Assembly (NCBI RefSeq): GCF_000282055.1
Contig: NZ_AKJZ01000018.1
Span: 62,001-126,000 of the forward strand
Direction of reading: 5' to 3'
Length of the DNA stretch: 64,000 bases
From: Flavobacterium sp. CF136
Lineage (GTDB): Bacteria; Bacteroidota; Bacteroidia; Flavobacteriales; Flavobacteriaceae
Of this stretch, positions 36,773 to 46,427 are shown piece after piece. The notes under the pieces are model-generated. The model saw only the letters and a program-made list of their open reading frames with translations, had not been told where the DNA came from and searched no databases. Both the position numbers and the translations under genes were made by a program. Numbering within the stretch: the stretch's first letter is position 1; each line of letters opens with the position of its first letter.

Positions 36773-38686
36773 TTAAACGTTGAAATTATCTATTTCTTCC
36801 TGAACAATTTCCCAATCCAGAAGCAATTGATCAAGATCTGCTTTCTTTTTATTATATGCAGTAAAAAACGAAGCGTCTTCGATATGTTTGTCATAATTAG
36901 AAGCCAACATTTTATCATCATGCTGAATGTCTTTTTCTAATTGTTTAATCTGGCTTTCGACCTTACTCAATTTATTTTGTAATGCTTTGCCTTTTTTCTG
37001 ATCCTCATATGAAGTTTTATTGCTTTCTTTTGGAGCAGCAGCTTTTGCAACATCTTTTTTCTCAACTTCACGCATATTTTCAAGATTGCGTTGTTCTAAG
37101 AAATAATTGATATCACCTAAATATTCTTTTATCTTTTGATCTTTGAACTCATAAACGATGTTAGACATTCCCTGAAGAAAATCCCTGTCATGTGAAACCA
37201 GTAATAAAGTACCGCCGAATTTTTGAAGAGCAGCTTTTAAAACGTTTTTAGATTTGATATCTAAGTGGTTCGTAGGCTCATCCATCAGCAAAACATTGAT
37301 TGGCTGTAACAATAATTTACAAAGTGCCAAACGATTTCTCTCACCTCCCGAAAGTACTTTTACCTTTTTCTCAACATCGTCACCACGGAACAAAAACGAC
37401 CCTAACATATCCCGAACCTTAGAACGATTCGTGTCCATTGCAGCATCTTCCATGGTTTGAAGCAAAGTAATTTCACCATCAAGATATTCGGCCTGGTTTT
37501 GTGCAAAATAACCCAACTGAACGTTATGTCCTAATTTAATGCTCCCCTGATATTTGAATTCGTTGACAATCGCTTTGATAAAAGTTGATTTCCCCTGACC
37601 GTTCTGTCCAACAAAAGCAATTTTACTTCCACGTTCAACCAATAAATTAATATCCTTCAGAATTACTTTCTCATCATAGGCTTTTGTAACATTTTCAGCT
37701 TCTACCACTACTCTTCCAGGCTCTTTTGATACAGGAAAAGAAATATTCATTACAGAATTGTCGTCTTCATCAACTTCAATTCGTTCTACTTTATCTAATT
37801 TTTTAATCAACGATTGCGCCATCGAGGCTTTGGAAGCTTTCGCACGGAATTTCTCGATTAATTTTTCAGTTTCTTCAATTTTTTTTGCCTGATTTTTTTG
37901 AGTAGCTAATTGCTTCTCGCGAATTTCATGACGCAATTCTAAATATTGAGAATAGGGTTTATTGAAATCGTATGCTTTTCCTAAAGAAATTTCTATCGTA
38001 CGATTCGTTACATTATCAAGGAACATTTTATCGTGCGATACAATCACTACAACACCGGGATAATTACGCAAGAAATTTTCTAACCAAATAATACTTTCAA
38101 TATCCAGGTGATTCGTAGGTTCATCCAGAAGCAAAATATCATTTGCCTGCAATAATAATTTAGCTAATTCGATACGCATTCTCCAACCTCCTGAAAATGT
38201 TTCAGTCTGGTTATCAAAAACTTCTCTTTTGAATCCTAATCCTAAAAGAATCTTCTCTGTATCTCCAACATAATTATAACCTCCTAAAAGCTCAAAACGA
38301 TGTGTGTAATCAGATAAATCTTCAATAATCTGGCTGTATTCTTCACTTTCATAATCAGTTCTTGTAACCAATTGATGATTGATTTTTTCTAATTTTTTCT
38401 CAACAATTTTAATATCTGTAAAAGCTTCATAAGCCTCTTCAAGTACAGTTCTTCCTTGTTCAAAATCAATATCCTGGCGCAAGAATCCCATTCGAACTTC
38501 TTTTTCTGTGGCAATTTGCCCGGAATCCGGTTTAAAATCCCCAGCAAGAATTTTTAGCATAGTTGATTTTCCCGCACCATTTTTCCCAACAAGTCCAACA
38601 CGGTCTCCGGCACCCAAACGAAAAGTAACTTCTTCGAACAAATAAGAACCTCCAAAAGAAACCGATAAATTATGTATATTAAGCAT
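36773..38686 (-). CDS. ABC-F family ribosome-associated ATPase
   Basis: 637 aa with two ATPase domains and no membrane segment. Domain 1 has Walker A GKNGAGKST (about 36-44), signature FSGGWRMR, and Walker B ILLLDEPTNHLD. Domain 2 has GQNGQGKST, LSGGERNR and VLLMDEPTNHLD. The linker is charged (EKQLATQKNQAKKIEETEK) and the C-terminal coiled coil is Lys/Glu-rich. DEPTNHLD in both halves marks ABC-F translation factors (Uup/EttA group). The C-terminal coiled-coil extension favours a Uup-like member; exact subtype is uncertain. Confidence 0.85.
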   Translation of the reverse strand: MLNIHNLSVSFGGSYLFEEVTFRLGAGDRVGLVGKNGAGKSTMLKILAGDFKPDSGQIATEKEVRMGFLRQDIDFEQGRTVLEEAYEAFTDIKIVEKKLEKINHQLVTRTDYESEEYSQIIEDLSDYTHRFELLGGYNYVGDTEKILLGLGFKREVFDNQTETFSGGWRMRIELAKLLLQANDILLLDEPTNHLDIESIIWLENFLRNYPGVVVIVSHDKMFLDNVTNRTIEISLGKAYDFNKPYSQYLELRHEIREKQLATQKNQAKKIEETEKLIEKFRAKASKASMAQSLIKKLDKVERIEVDEDDNSVMNISFPVSKEPGRVVVEAENVTKAYDEKVILKDINLLVERGSKIAFVGQNGQGKSTFIKAIVNEFKYQGSIKLGHNVQLGYFAQNQAEYLDGEITLLQTMEDAAMDTNRSKVRDMLGSFLFRGDDVEKKVKVLSGGERNRLALCKLLLQPINVLLMDEPTNHLDIKSKNVLKAALQKFGGTLLLVSHDRDFLQGMSNIVYEFKDQKIKEYLGDINYFLEQRNLENMREVEKKDVAKAAAPKESNKTSYEDQKKGKALQNKLSKVESQIKQLEKDIQHDDKMLASNYDKHIEDASFFTAYNKKKADLDQLLLDWEIVQEEIDNFNV

Positions 38687-38760
38687 GTAATGTTATTTTA
38701 TAACTAATTGATTGTGTAAATTTACACTCCCGAATCAATAGGTAATTTAATTTTTTGCAA

Positions 38761-39141
38761 ATGTTAAAAAAAGGATCCAAACTAAATAGTATTTTAACAG
38801 GAAGTTGTCCAAAATGTCAAAATGAAAGTATGTATTCCGACAAAAATCCACTCCATTTGACTAAAGTTCTCAAAATGAACGAAAAATGTAGTCATTGCGG
38901 ATTAAAATATCAAATAGAACCTTCTTTTTTTTATGGTGCAATGTATGTCAGTTATGGATTAAATGTTGCTACTGGAATAGCAGCTTTTATTGTTTCATTT
39001 GTATTTTTAAAAACTACAATTGAGCAATCTTTTTTAGCCATAATTATCACTTTGATAGTATTATTTCCGTTTGTTTTGCGTCTTTCCAGAAACATCTACA
39101 TTAACATGTTTGTTTCATATGATCCAAACGCAAAGAAATAA
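38761..39141 (+). CDS. DUF983 family small membrane protein
   Basis: 126 aa from ATG 38761 (a TTG 6 bp upstream is less likely). An N-terminal zinc-ribbon-like part has CPKC and CSHC pairs, as is usual for DUF983, followed by two membrane helices (NVATGIAAFIVSFVFL and FLAIIITLIVLFPFVLRL). Function unknown. It starts 75 bp from the divergent ABC-F gene and converges with the oxidoreductase gene with an 8-bp gap. Confidence 0.8.
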   Translation: MLKKGSKLNSILTGSCPKCQNESMYSDKNPLHLTKVLKMNEKCSHCGLKYQIEPSFFYGAMYVSYGLNVATGIAAFIVSFVFLKTTIEQSFLAIIITLIVLFPFVLRLSRNIYINMFVSYDPNAKK

Positions 39142-39149
39142 CAACAAAA

Positions 39150-40199
39150 CTATTTTCTTTTTTTATAAAATCGATTTATATCAATCGTAGGATCTAACGG
39201 AATTTTATTTTCGATTAAGTTAAATAAATCTTTTGCCATTGCTGGTCCCAGCATAACACCACGAGTTCCTAAACCGTTCAGGATATGCAATGATTTATAC
39301 ACATCATGAGTTCCTATAATTGGTCTTCGGTCTTTAACAGTGGGTCTTACACCTCCAAAATGCGAAACAATTTCGAAATCACAATCAATGATTTCTTTAA
39401 TACGTTCAATTAACTCTGCTTTTCCCTCTTCTGTTGGCACATCTGTTTTATCTTTCCAATTATATGTTGCACCAACTTTAAATAAATCATTTCCTAAAGG
39501 CAAAATAAAGACGCTGGTATTGACAATAACATCTAAATCAAGGTCTGGAGCCTTTATAATAAATAGCTCGCCTTTAGTGCCATCAAGAGGTAAATCCTGA
39601 AAAAAAGGATTTGCATGTAAACCAAAACCTTCTGCAAAAATTACATTCCGAACATGGTAATCTTTATATTCAACAAAATCTTCCTGAAAAACTAATTCAG
39701 AATGATCAAATCTTTCCTGAAGCAATAGGTTATCCTTAATTAAATAGTCATGGTATTTATCTAATAAAAGTGCTGTATCTACATAACCTGTATGTAAGAC
39801 TTCTCCATAATCAAAAGGAGAATCGATCCCCGCATATTTTTTAAAATTTATTTTTGTAGAAAGAAAAGGAGACAACAAAGGCTTATCAGAAGCTGAAAAC
39901 CAATTATTCTGTTCTTCAATAGAAAAAAATTTTCTCAAGATAGGAAGCTTAAAATTAAATTTTGCTTGTAGTTTATCTTCAACACGGCTATAGAATTCTT
40001 CCATTAATATCAATTGTTCCTGTGCATTCCAAACTTCACTAAACCGTTTTAAAATAACAGGATTATACAACCCTCCTGCTACTTTGGAGGAAACTTGAGA
40101 TTTATCATCAATGACCAAAATAGTTTTATTGTTCTTAAGCGCCAATTCGGCAAACGAAATTCCGGCTAATCCGGAACCTACAATGAGATAATCAATCAT
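39150..40199 (-). CDS. FAD-dependent oxidoreductase (DadA/glycine-oxidase-like)
   Basis: 349 aa. The N-terminal FAD-binding Rossmann motif is DYLIVGSGLAGISFAELAL, followed by an acidic end of strand 2 (LVIDD). A KVAGGLYNPVILKR segment follows, and near the C terminus come GGVRPTVKDRRPIIG and LNGLGTRGVMLGPAMAK, which close the FAD site in the DAO family. It probably oxidises a secondary or primary amine; the substrate is unknown. Monocistronic, separated from the gld operon by a terminator. Confidence 0.8.
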   Translation of the reverse strand: MIDYLIVGSGLAGISFAELALKNNKTILVIDDKSQVSSKVAGGLYNPVILKRFSEVWNAQEQLILMEEFYSRVEDKLQAKFNFKLPILRKFFSIEEQNNWFSASDKPLLSPFLSTKINFKKYAGIDSPFDYGEVLHTGYVDTALLLDKYHDYLIKDNLLLQERFDHSELVFQEDFVEYKDYHVRNVIFAEGFGLHANPFFQDLPLDGTKGELFIIKAPDLDLDVIVNTSVFILPLGNDLFKVGATYNWKDKTDVPTEEGKAELIERIKEIIDCDFEIVSHFGGVRPTVKDRRPIIGTHDVYKSLHILNGLGTRGVMLGPAMAKDLFNLIENKIPLDPTIDINRFYKKRK

Positions 40200-40215
40200 A
40201 TATTAATAAATAGGT

Positions 40216-40255
40216 AAAAAAAAAACTCTCACTACAAATGTAGTAAGAGTTTTTA
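40216..40255 (-). terminator. intrinsic terminator of the gldKLMN operon
   Basis: A stem of ACTCT and CTAC blocks (40225-40235 pairing with 40240-40250, one mismatch) and a 4-nt loop, with a long T-run for minus-strand transcription (the A-run 40217-40225). It lies 20 bp after gldN. Confidence 0.85.
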
Positions 40256-40275
40256 TATAATGTAATTTTAGAAAC

Positions 40276-41268
40276 TTAGTAGTTCCACATGTCTTGTTCG
40301 AAATTACGAATTTTTTCTTTCACTCTTTCCGATTCTAATAACTGATCTTGTGCATTATCTTTCATGTATTCTTTGATCTCACGATCTCCGTACAAGTTTT
40401 CTTCTTTATACACAACAGCATTAAAACGTCTGGAATTCAAGATTTGATCGAATGAAATTGGAAGTGCTGAGTTATTATCATTAAAAGCTTTAGCTTCATG
40501 CAAAGCTTCTCTTGAATTTGGATAGAAAATCCAAAATAACTCAATATAATCTTTTTCATCACTGTTCATTGTATAAACATCGGGAGTTACAGGGCAAATT
40601 CCAAGTAAACGATATTTCAATTCACTTTGACGTTTGTCAAAATACCAGTATCCTTTTATTTTATACTGTGTAACATCCGCTGCAGTAAGATCTTGTTTTA
40701 AAATATATTCTGCAGGAACTGTTCTTGTTGCTCCAACTGTTTCATCAACATAAGTAACAACTCTATTTTTACCTTTACCAGTAACTACTTTTTTCTTAAC
40801 AACATGTGTTTTATAATCATCCGGATATTGGTTGATTAACTCTCTACCAGCATCTGTTGTATCAATACGAGACAATGATCCTTCGATGTCTTTCAAAGAT
40901 TTTTTAGTGTTGAAATAACTATCAGAATATACTTCCGTTATTTTGCCATTTTTCATAGCTTTCGTCAAAACATCATAAAGAGAACGTCTATCTGGACCAA
41001 TATTGGCAGTATCTACCGGAAAATATAATGGAAAATTGATTTTTTCATTCAAATCAATAATCTCCCAAGTAGTTTTTCCCATCAACACATCTCTATCATC
41101 TACATAACCATAAGCTAAAGGCTTGTCGTTATCAGAGATAAGCTGTGCAGGAGTCTTAAGTCCTATCTGATCAGGTGTTTTTGCATTAAGCAAATTAGAT
41201 TGCGCATTAGAAGCAAACCCTCCCGCGATAGAAACAATAGCTATTAAAAAATTTCTTACTTTCATCAT
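40276..41268 (-). CDS. gldN: gliding motility / T9SS periplasmic protein GldN
   Basis: 330 aa with a signal peptide (FLIAIVSIAGGFASNA). The mature protein starts SNLLNAKTPDQIGLKTPAQ and carries the GldN/PorN pattern GYVDDRDVLMGKTTWEIIDLNEKINFPLYFP, a TNRRSLYDVL-like stretch, and WIFYPNSREALHEAKAFN. GldN forms a periplasmic ring with GldK under the outer membrane, linked to the GldLM motor. It is the last gene of the gldKLMN order, 42 bp after gldM, followed by a terminator. No gldO paralogue is seen next to it. Confidence 0.93.
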   Translation of the reverse strand: MMKVRNFLIAIVSIAGGFASNAQSNLLNAKTPDQIGLKTPAQLISDNDKPLAYGYVDDRDVLMGKTTWEIIDLNEKINFPLYFPVDTANIGPDRRSLYDVLTKAMKNGKITEVYSDSYFNTKKSLKDIEGSLSRIDTTDAGRELINQYPDDYKTHVVKKKVVTGKGKNRVVTYVDETVGATRTVPAEYILKQDLTAADVTQYKIKGYWYFDKRQSELKYRLLGICPVTPDVYTMNSDEKDYIELFWIFYPNSREALHEAKAFNDNNSALPISFDQILNSRRFNAVVYKEENLYGDREIKEYMKDNAQDQLLESERVKEKIRNFEQDMWNY

Positions 41269-41309
41269 GATATCATTATAAGATATTGAACGTAGTTTTA
41301 TCTACTTTA

Positions 41310-42851
41310 TTATTGTATTTCGTAAATTACCGGAGCAGTTCTTGGTAATAAATAACTACCAGCTCCAACAAGTTTTGTTTTAATTTCAGAAATAGTAACC
41401 TGATCTCCTTTACCTGCTTTAGAAAGTACTGATTTACATTGTGCATTTAATCTGTTACCACTAACAACAACTGTAGGTTGTCCGGTAATTTTTAAATTAA
41501 ATCCAACAACATTTAAACCAACTTCAAAATCAAAATCTTCTAATTTAGCACCAATAGTAGCAATTTCTAAGTTAGATTTAGGGCCTTTAACAACACCTGT
41601 TTCACCTCTAATTGTACCAGTTGGACCAGGAATACCTTTAATTCTGAATGTTTTCTTATCTGTAACTTTATCTCCGTTTGGTAATGTCCCTGTAACAGAA
41701 ATTGTAGCTTCTGTACCTGAACCAGGACTCATGTTATATTTTCCAGGTTTACCAGCAGAATTTAATCCCGGAGCACTTGCAACAATTTTGTTTGCATCAA
41801 CACCAGCAAATGAAACAGAGATTGGGTTAACTACCCCTCTGTAAACAACATTCATTTTATCAGCAGAGATTGTAGCAGAGTTTGGTCTTGGTACAACTAC
41901 ATATTTTCCAGCGAATTTAAGAGGAATATTTTTTCCATCTTCCAAGAATGTAAATTGTCCATTAATATCTTGTTCTCCAACACCACCAGCAGTTAATGAA
42001 ATAACAGCTTGTCCGTTAACAATTTGCCCAGGACCTTGGAATGAAGTTGGTTTTGTGTTTTCGTCGTAACGACCTAAAACCACTTTACCAGTAACTTTTT
42101 CTCCTTGGAAATAAGCATTTTTATCTAAAACAACAATCGCTTGATAATTACTATAAGAAGCAGCAGCAACCGCAGCTTTTCCTAAAGCAGCACTATAAAC
42201 ATCAGATTCTGCTTTCTCAACATCATTTTGCCATGCAGAAAGCTTAGCTAATGAAGCAACAGCAGGAAAACCTTTAAAGTGATAAGCTAAATATTTATCT
42301 TTTAATCCTTCTTTATTTGCAACATCAGAAACATCAAATTTTTTCTCAACTTCAGATATAATTGAAGCATACTTTTTATCTGTTCCTAAAGCTGCCTTTA
42401 TATCAGCCTTATATTTTTCGATTTTAGAAATGATATCTTTCCCTTTGGCAGTATATCCTTCACCAGTAAACCAGTTGTCGATATTATCACCTTTGTCCAT
42501 CGATTCATAAGGTAATTTTCCTGTTTCCTTGTCTGTTTCAAATCCTTTTAAAACATCACCTTTTAAACCACCGATGTATGCATAAAATTCTTTTGAAATC
42601 GTTTCTACTTTATGAGCTGTGACTGCAGCAATTGCAAATTCACCTTTTGCCTCAGCAGCTTTTTGATCTAAAGACGACAATAGACCGGCATTTGTTTGCA
42701 CTGAAGAAGTATTAGCGCTTTCAAATTTTTCATTCATTAAGCCAAAAGCAGATAAAACTTCTTTTGACATATTCATTGCTAACATTGCGATGAAAACCAG
42801 ATACATCAGGTTAATCATCTTCTGTCTAGGGGTTAATTTTCCTCCTGCCAT
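41310..42851 (-). CDS. gldM: gliding motility / T9SS motor protein GldM
   Basis: 513 aa. The start is MAGGKLTPRQKMINLMYLVF, with a single N-terminal membrane helix (MINLMYLVFIAMLAMNM), then helical and beta periplasmic domains (about 220-513). GldM spans the periplasm as a dimer and is turned by GldL; its first helix sits inside the GldL ring. The length matches the family. 52 bp separate it from gldL upstream. Confidence 0.93.
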   Translation of the reverse strand: MAGGKLTPRQKMINLMYLVFIAMLAMNMSKEVLSAFGLMNEKFESANTSSVQTNAGLLSSLDQKAAEAKGEFAIAAVTAHKVETISKEFYAYIGGLKGDVLKGFETDKETGKLPYESMDKGDNIDNWFTGEGYTAKGKDIISKIEKYKADIKAALGTDKKYASIISEVEKKFDVSDVANKEGLKDKYLAYHFKGFPAVASLAKLSAWQNDVEKAESDVYSAALGKAAVAAASYSNYQAIVVLDKNAYFQGEKVTGKVVLGRYDENTKPTSFQGPGQIVNGQAVISLTAGGVGEQDINGQFTFLEDGKNIPLKFAGKYVVVPRPNSATISADKMNVVYRGVVNPISVSFAGVDANKIVASAPGLNSAGKPGKYNMSPGSGTEATISVTGTLPNGDKVTDKKTFRIKGIPGPTGTIRGETGVVKGPKSNLEIATIGAKLEDFDFEVGLNVVGFNLKITGQPTVVVSGNRLNAQCKSVLSKAGKGDQVTISEIKTKLVGAGSYLLPRTAPVIYEIQ

Positions 42852-42902
42852 TTTTTTCTAATTAGTTTTTATTAATAATTTTAATATATAGTTAAAAACT
42901 AA

Positions 42903-43550
42903 TTATCCTTTGTTACTCATTGCAGAAAGCATACCACCGTAAACATTGTTTAAAGAAGCAATATTAGCAGTCATAGATTGCATTTGCTCTTTTAATTTAG
43001 ATGCATTATCAGCAATTTCGCTGTTTGCTTGTGCGTTTCTTGAAGCACTTTCTAATTGTAATTTATATAAACCGTTTAATGATTCCATTTGAGCAGCAGC
43101 CGTAGACAATTCCTCAGCATATTTCTTTTGTCCTGCAATAGAATCTACTGTTGGGGAAATTGCTTTAGCAGCTCCTTCGAAATTTTTAATACTGTTTCCT
43201 AAGCTTGACATTAATTCTCCGTCAATTTTAGCTTCTTTAAGCATTGCATCTAATTTTTGAGACAACAATCCTTGAGCATCAGTTGGAGTTTCAACTTTAT
43301 CCGCTTTCTTTTTTGCCTGACCATTTGCCAACTCAGGATACACAAGAGTCCAATCTAATTCGTCTTCTACAGGTTCAAAAGCCGATAGTGCAAAAATTAA
43401 CGCCTCTGTAACTAGTCCTACTGAAAGCATTAGAGTACCTGTTAAAGGTCCAATCTCAAAGTGAGTAATTTTGAATAATGCTCCAATAATTACTACTGCC
43501 GCTCCCATACCATAAGCGAAATTCATTGCTTTTTTACTTAATAATGCCAT
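42903..43550 (-). CDS. gldL: gliding motility / T9SS motor protein GldL
   Basis: 215 aa. Two N-terminal membrane helices (MNFAYGMGAAVVIIGALFKI and TGTLMLSVGLVTEALIFALSAF) carry the Glu expected in the proton-powered GldL stator (E in TEALIFA). A cytoplasmic tail of Ala/Ser/Gln-rich helix follows (AAAQMESLNGLYKLQLESASRNAQ region). GldL pentamers use proton flow to drive GldM. It lies between gldK and gldM in conserved order. Confidence 0.93.
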   Translation of the reverse strand: MALLSKKAMNFAYGMGAAVVIIGALFKITHFEIGPLTGTLMLSVGLVTEALIFALSAFEPVEDELDWTLVYPELANGQAKKKADKVETPTDAQGLLSQKLDAMLKEAKIDGELMSSLGNSIKNFEGAAKAISPTVDSIAGQKKYAEELSTAAAQMESLNGLYKLQLESASRNAQANSEIADNASKLKEQMQSMTANIASLNNVYGGMLSAMSNKG

Positions 43551-43605
43551 AATAATACTTTTTTTTTAGGTTTTAAATAGATTTGGTTATTGAATTGAAT
43601 TTAAT

Positions 43606-45012
43606 TTACTTTTTTTTATTTCCAGTTACCTGAGTTCCCATATAATCCTGTACGGTTCTAAACCCGATATAACTTCTTGCAGAATCAGCATATTCATGAT
43701 CACGAGTACCTACTTGTAAAAAATAAGCAACATCTTTCCAAGAACCGCCACGAACAACTTTTCTTTGATTATTTCCATCAATCACATTTGGATTCATTGT
43801 GGAAACATATTCATAAGCATTTGAATTATATGCTGAATCTGTCCACTCCGAAACGTTTCCAGCCATGTTATATAAACCATAACCATTTACCTCATACGAC
43901 TTAGCCTCAACTGTATACAAAGCTTCATCCGCAGCATAATCTCCCCTGCTAGGTTTGAAGTTAGCTAAGAAACAACCTCTGTCACTCTTAGTATAGGGAC
44001 CTCCCCAAGGATAAGTAGCAGATTCCAGACCTCCTCTTGCAGCATACTCCCATTCTGCCTCTGTTGGCAATCTGAATGCATTAACTAAGTCACGTCCTTT
44101 TTTCTTAGATTTTATATAACTGTTTTTATTTAAGGTTCTCCATGCACAAAATGCTTTTGCTTGTTTCCAGGTCACTCCAACTACAGGATAATCTCCATAA
44201 GCCTTATGCCAGAAATAATCATTATGCATTGGCTCATTATATGAGTAAGCAAAATCTTTAATCCAAACTGTTGTATCAGGGTAAACTTTTATTTCTTCAG
44301 TTTTTACGAAGTCTTTTCTTTTACCAACTTTAGCTTTTGCTGCAGCCTGAATATCCATCCAGGAATAACGGAATTTCAATTTATTCACATCAACAGTTCT
44401 CAAACCATTATATGATTCTTCTATTGGCAAATACATAGAATCCATTACTTCAGTGTAATATTCATCCGGATATGCCTTAGTATCTTTTATTAATTTAACT
44501 TTTTTATTTAGTTTTCTTCCGGCATAAGGATCATCTTTTGTTCCTACACTATAATAATTATCATACATATACTTATCATAAGCTGTCATTTTATCCGGCT
44601 CAGAATCATTAAATGCATAATCAGCAATACTACCGGCATTTTTACCTTTGCCAGTTGCAGCTCCTGCTCCAGCTTTTTGCCCTGTTTCATCAGCAAGAAT
44701 AGCTAAACGAACTCTCATTGTAGAATCTCTTACCCATTCTACAAACTGACGATATTCAGAATTTGTAATTTCAGTTTCATCCATATAAAAAGAACGAACT
44801 GTTACAGTTTTTGTAGGAGCATCTTCTACTGCAGCTAAATCATCATCAGCCTTACCCATGATAAAAGATCCACCAGGAACCAAAGTCATTCCATAAGGCT
44901 TTTCAGGATGCCATTTTCCTCCTTGCACACCTACTAATTCGCCTTTATCACCGGATTTACCACAGCCAATTACTAGTGTTAACATTGTCGCAAATGCAAT
45001 AAACTTCTTCAT
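43606..45012 (-). CDS. gldK: gliding motility / T9SS lipoprotein GldK
   Basis: 468 aa outer-membrane-associated lipoprotein. The signal peptide has the lipobox LVIGC at C17. The mature part is a formylglycine-generating-enzyme/sulfatase-modifying fold: PGGSFIMGKADDD, FYMDETEITNSEYRQFV, PVVGVTWKQAKAFCAWR, LPTEAEWEYAARGG, VVRGGSWKD and GFRTV. GldK forms the periplasmic ring with GldN. First gene of the gldKLMN operon. The 261 bp upstream are AT-rich with long A-runs and no recognisable -7 box. Confidence 0.93.
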   Translation of the reverse strand: MKKFIAFATMLTLVIGCGKSGDKGELVGVQGGKWHPEKPYGMTLVPGGSFIMGKADDDLAAVEDAPTKTVTVRSFYMDETEITNSEYRQFVEWVRDSTMRVRLAILADETGQKAGAGAATGKGKNAGSIADYAFNDSEPDKMTAYDKYMYDNYYSVGTKDDPYAGRKLNKKVKLIKDTKAYPDEYYTEVMDSMYLPIEESYNGLRTVDVNKLKFRYSWMDIQAAAKAKVGKRKDFVKTEEIKVYPDTTVWIKDFAYSYNEPMHNDYFWHKAYGDYPVVGVTWKQAKAFCAWRTLNKNSYIKSKKKGRDLVNAFRLPTEAEWEYAARGGLESATYPWGGPYTKSDRGCFLANFKPSRGDYAADEALYTVEAKSYEVNGYGLYNMAGNVSEWTDSAYNSNAYEYVSTMNPNVIDGNNQRKVVRGGSWKDVAYFLQVGTRDHEYADSARSYIGFRTVQDYMGTQVTGNKKK

Positions 45013-45273
45013 ATAAATTTGGGATTTCTATTCATTATTATAAGTCGTAAACGTATTTATTATTTTTTAAAAAAACAATACTATATCTATATTTATTTCA
45101 GGGCTCAAAATTAATGTTAAAAAAAATAAAAAAAAAATATTTTATTAATAAACTGTGAAAAACAACCCTCATAAAACGTTAAATTTTACGATATATAGAT
45201 TTATTTCCAATAAAAGCAACAAAGCAAAATCATTTTAAATCAAAAAACTAAAACTTTTAGCTGCAAATGATAG

Positions 45274-46425
45274 CTACAAAGCATTTTTTCTTTGCGCTTT
45301 CCACCATCTTTCCGGTAATTCCTGATTACATGCGCATAAATATTCATCATATGAACAAGGTAACAACGTATTCCTTTTCAATTTATTGCTTCCATTTGAC
45401 AAAAAGGGAATCTCAATCCACCAACGATCTGTTTTATCACTTTTATAAAAAACGAGTTCTTCATTTTCAAGTGGAACAATATATTTTAAATAAGTTGCTC
45501 TGCTTCCAAATGGATATTCCTTAGAACGATAATGATATCCTTCAATAAAATACCAAACTATTTGAGCAATTATAACGGATTCCGGCATCGTACTATTATG
45601 ATTAAAAATCCCTAACGAGGAAACTTTATCACTAATACCGGCGTATCTTGCCAAAGAACAAATCTCTTTTCCGTTAAAACCATTCGGTTCAAAAGAAACA
45701 GTATTTCCAGAATCAGAAGACTTTACCGAATTTAAATCAATACTAACTAAATCAGCATCTCTAAAAACCGGCTCTGCCAAAGTAATCTTATTTGAAATTT
45801 CGCCTAAACGATAGGCATCAAAGAACAACTTTTCAATTAAATCAATTTCTTCCTGAGAATTGTAATAAGTCTGATACCCAATATTACAATAGTTAAAAAG
45901 ATTATTAGGCTCATCAATTATGATTTTTGTCAGATAAGAATTAGCCGAAACCAATTCGTTTTCTTTACCAAAATCAAATCTATTATCTACAGAAACCATA
46001 TTTACCATTTGCTCCAAATCGTCATAAGCACGATACAAAGCATAGGTCAAATCCTGAGAACCTCCCAAAACTATCGGAATAACTCTGTTCTTAATTAAAG
46101 CAGATGTTACTTTTTTAAGTGCAAAATAGGTATCCTCTACTGAATCCCCTGCCAGAATATCTCCCAAATCAGCAATAGACGCATCCCAATTTCCGGGAAA
46201 CATTCCATAAAGCTTTTTACGAACAGCAGTCAGGTTTACTTCATTAACAATATCAATATTTCTACGATCTTCTAAAACACCAACAATTGCGATATTTATT
46301 TTACTGATATCAGGGAATTGATTCTGGGTATGAAAAGCAACTTTGCTACCCAATTCCTGTGAAGACAACGAACTAACGAATTTTAAAATCCCGTCGTTAA
46401 CTGGTTCTAGAAAATCAAATTCCAT
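45274..46425 (-). CDS. arginase/formimidoylglutamase-fold protein lacking metal ligands
   Basis: 383 aa, ureohydrolase fold. The three metal-binding motifs are altered. GGDHS is GGSQD (121-125), DAHxD is DNRFD (147-151), and SxDxDxxDP is SIDLNSVKSSD (228-238). The histidines and two aspartates that hold the two Mn ions are absent. The scaffold is well kept (FPGNWDASIADLGDI, VIPIVLGG, YAGISDKVSSLGIFNHN), so it looks like a maintained pseudoenzyme. It starts 2 bp after topA and is probably co-transcribed with it, ending upstream of gldK in the same direction. Databases would likely call it formimidoylglutamase, which is doubtful. Confidence 0.72.
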   Translation of the reverse strand: MEFDFLEPVNDGILKFVSSLSSQELGSKVAFHTQNQFPDISKINIAIVGVLEDRRNIDIVNEVNLTAVRKKLYGMFPGNWDASIADLGDILAGDSVEDTYFALKKVTSALIKNRVIPIVLGGSQDLTYALYRAYDDLEQMVNMVSVDNRFDFGKENELVSANSYLTKIIIDEPNNLFNYCNIGYQTYYNSQEEIDLIEKLFFDAYRLGEISNKITLAEPVFRDADLVSIDLNSVKSSDSGNTVSFEPNGFNGKEICSLARYAGISDKVSSLGIFNHNSTMPESVIIAQIVWYFIEGYHYRSKEYPFGSRATYLKYIVPLENEELVFYKSDKTDRWWIEIPFLSNGSNKLKRNTLLPCSYDEYLCACNQELPERWWKAQRKNAL

Positions 46426-46427
46426 TT

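Noticed and set aside
45013..45273. possible small RNA or promoter in the AT-rich gap upstream of gldK
   Set aside because: Long A-runs but no TAnnTTTG box, hairpin or conserved-looking element could be pointed to.
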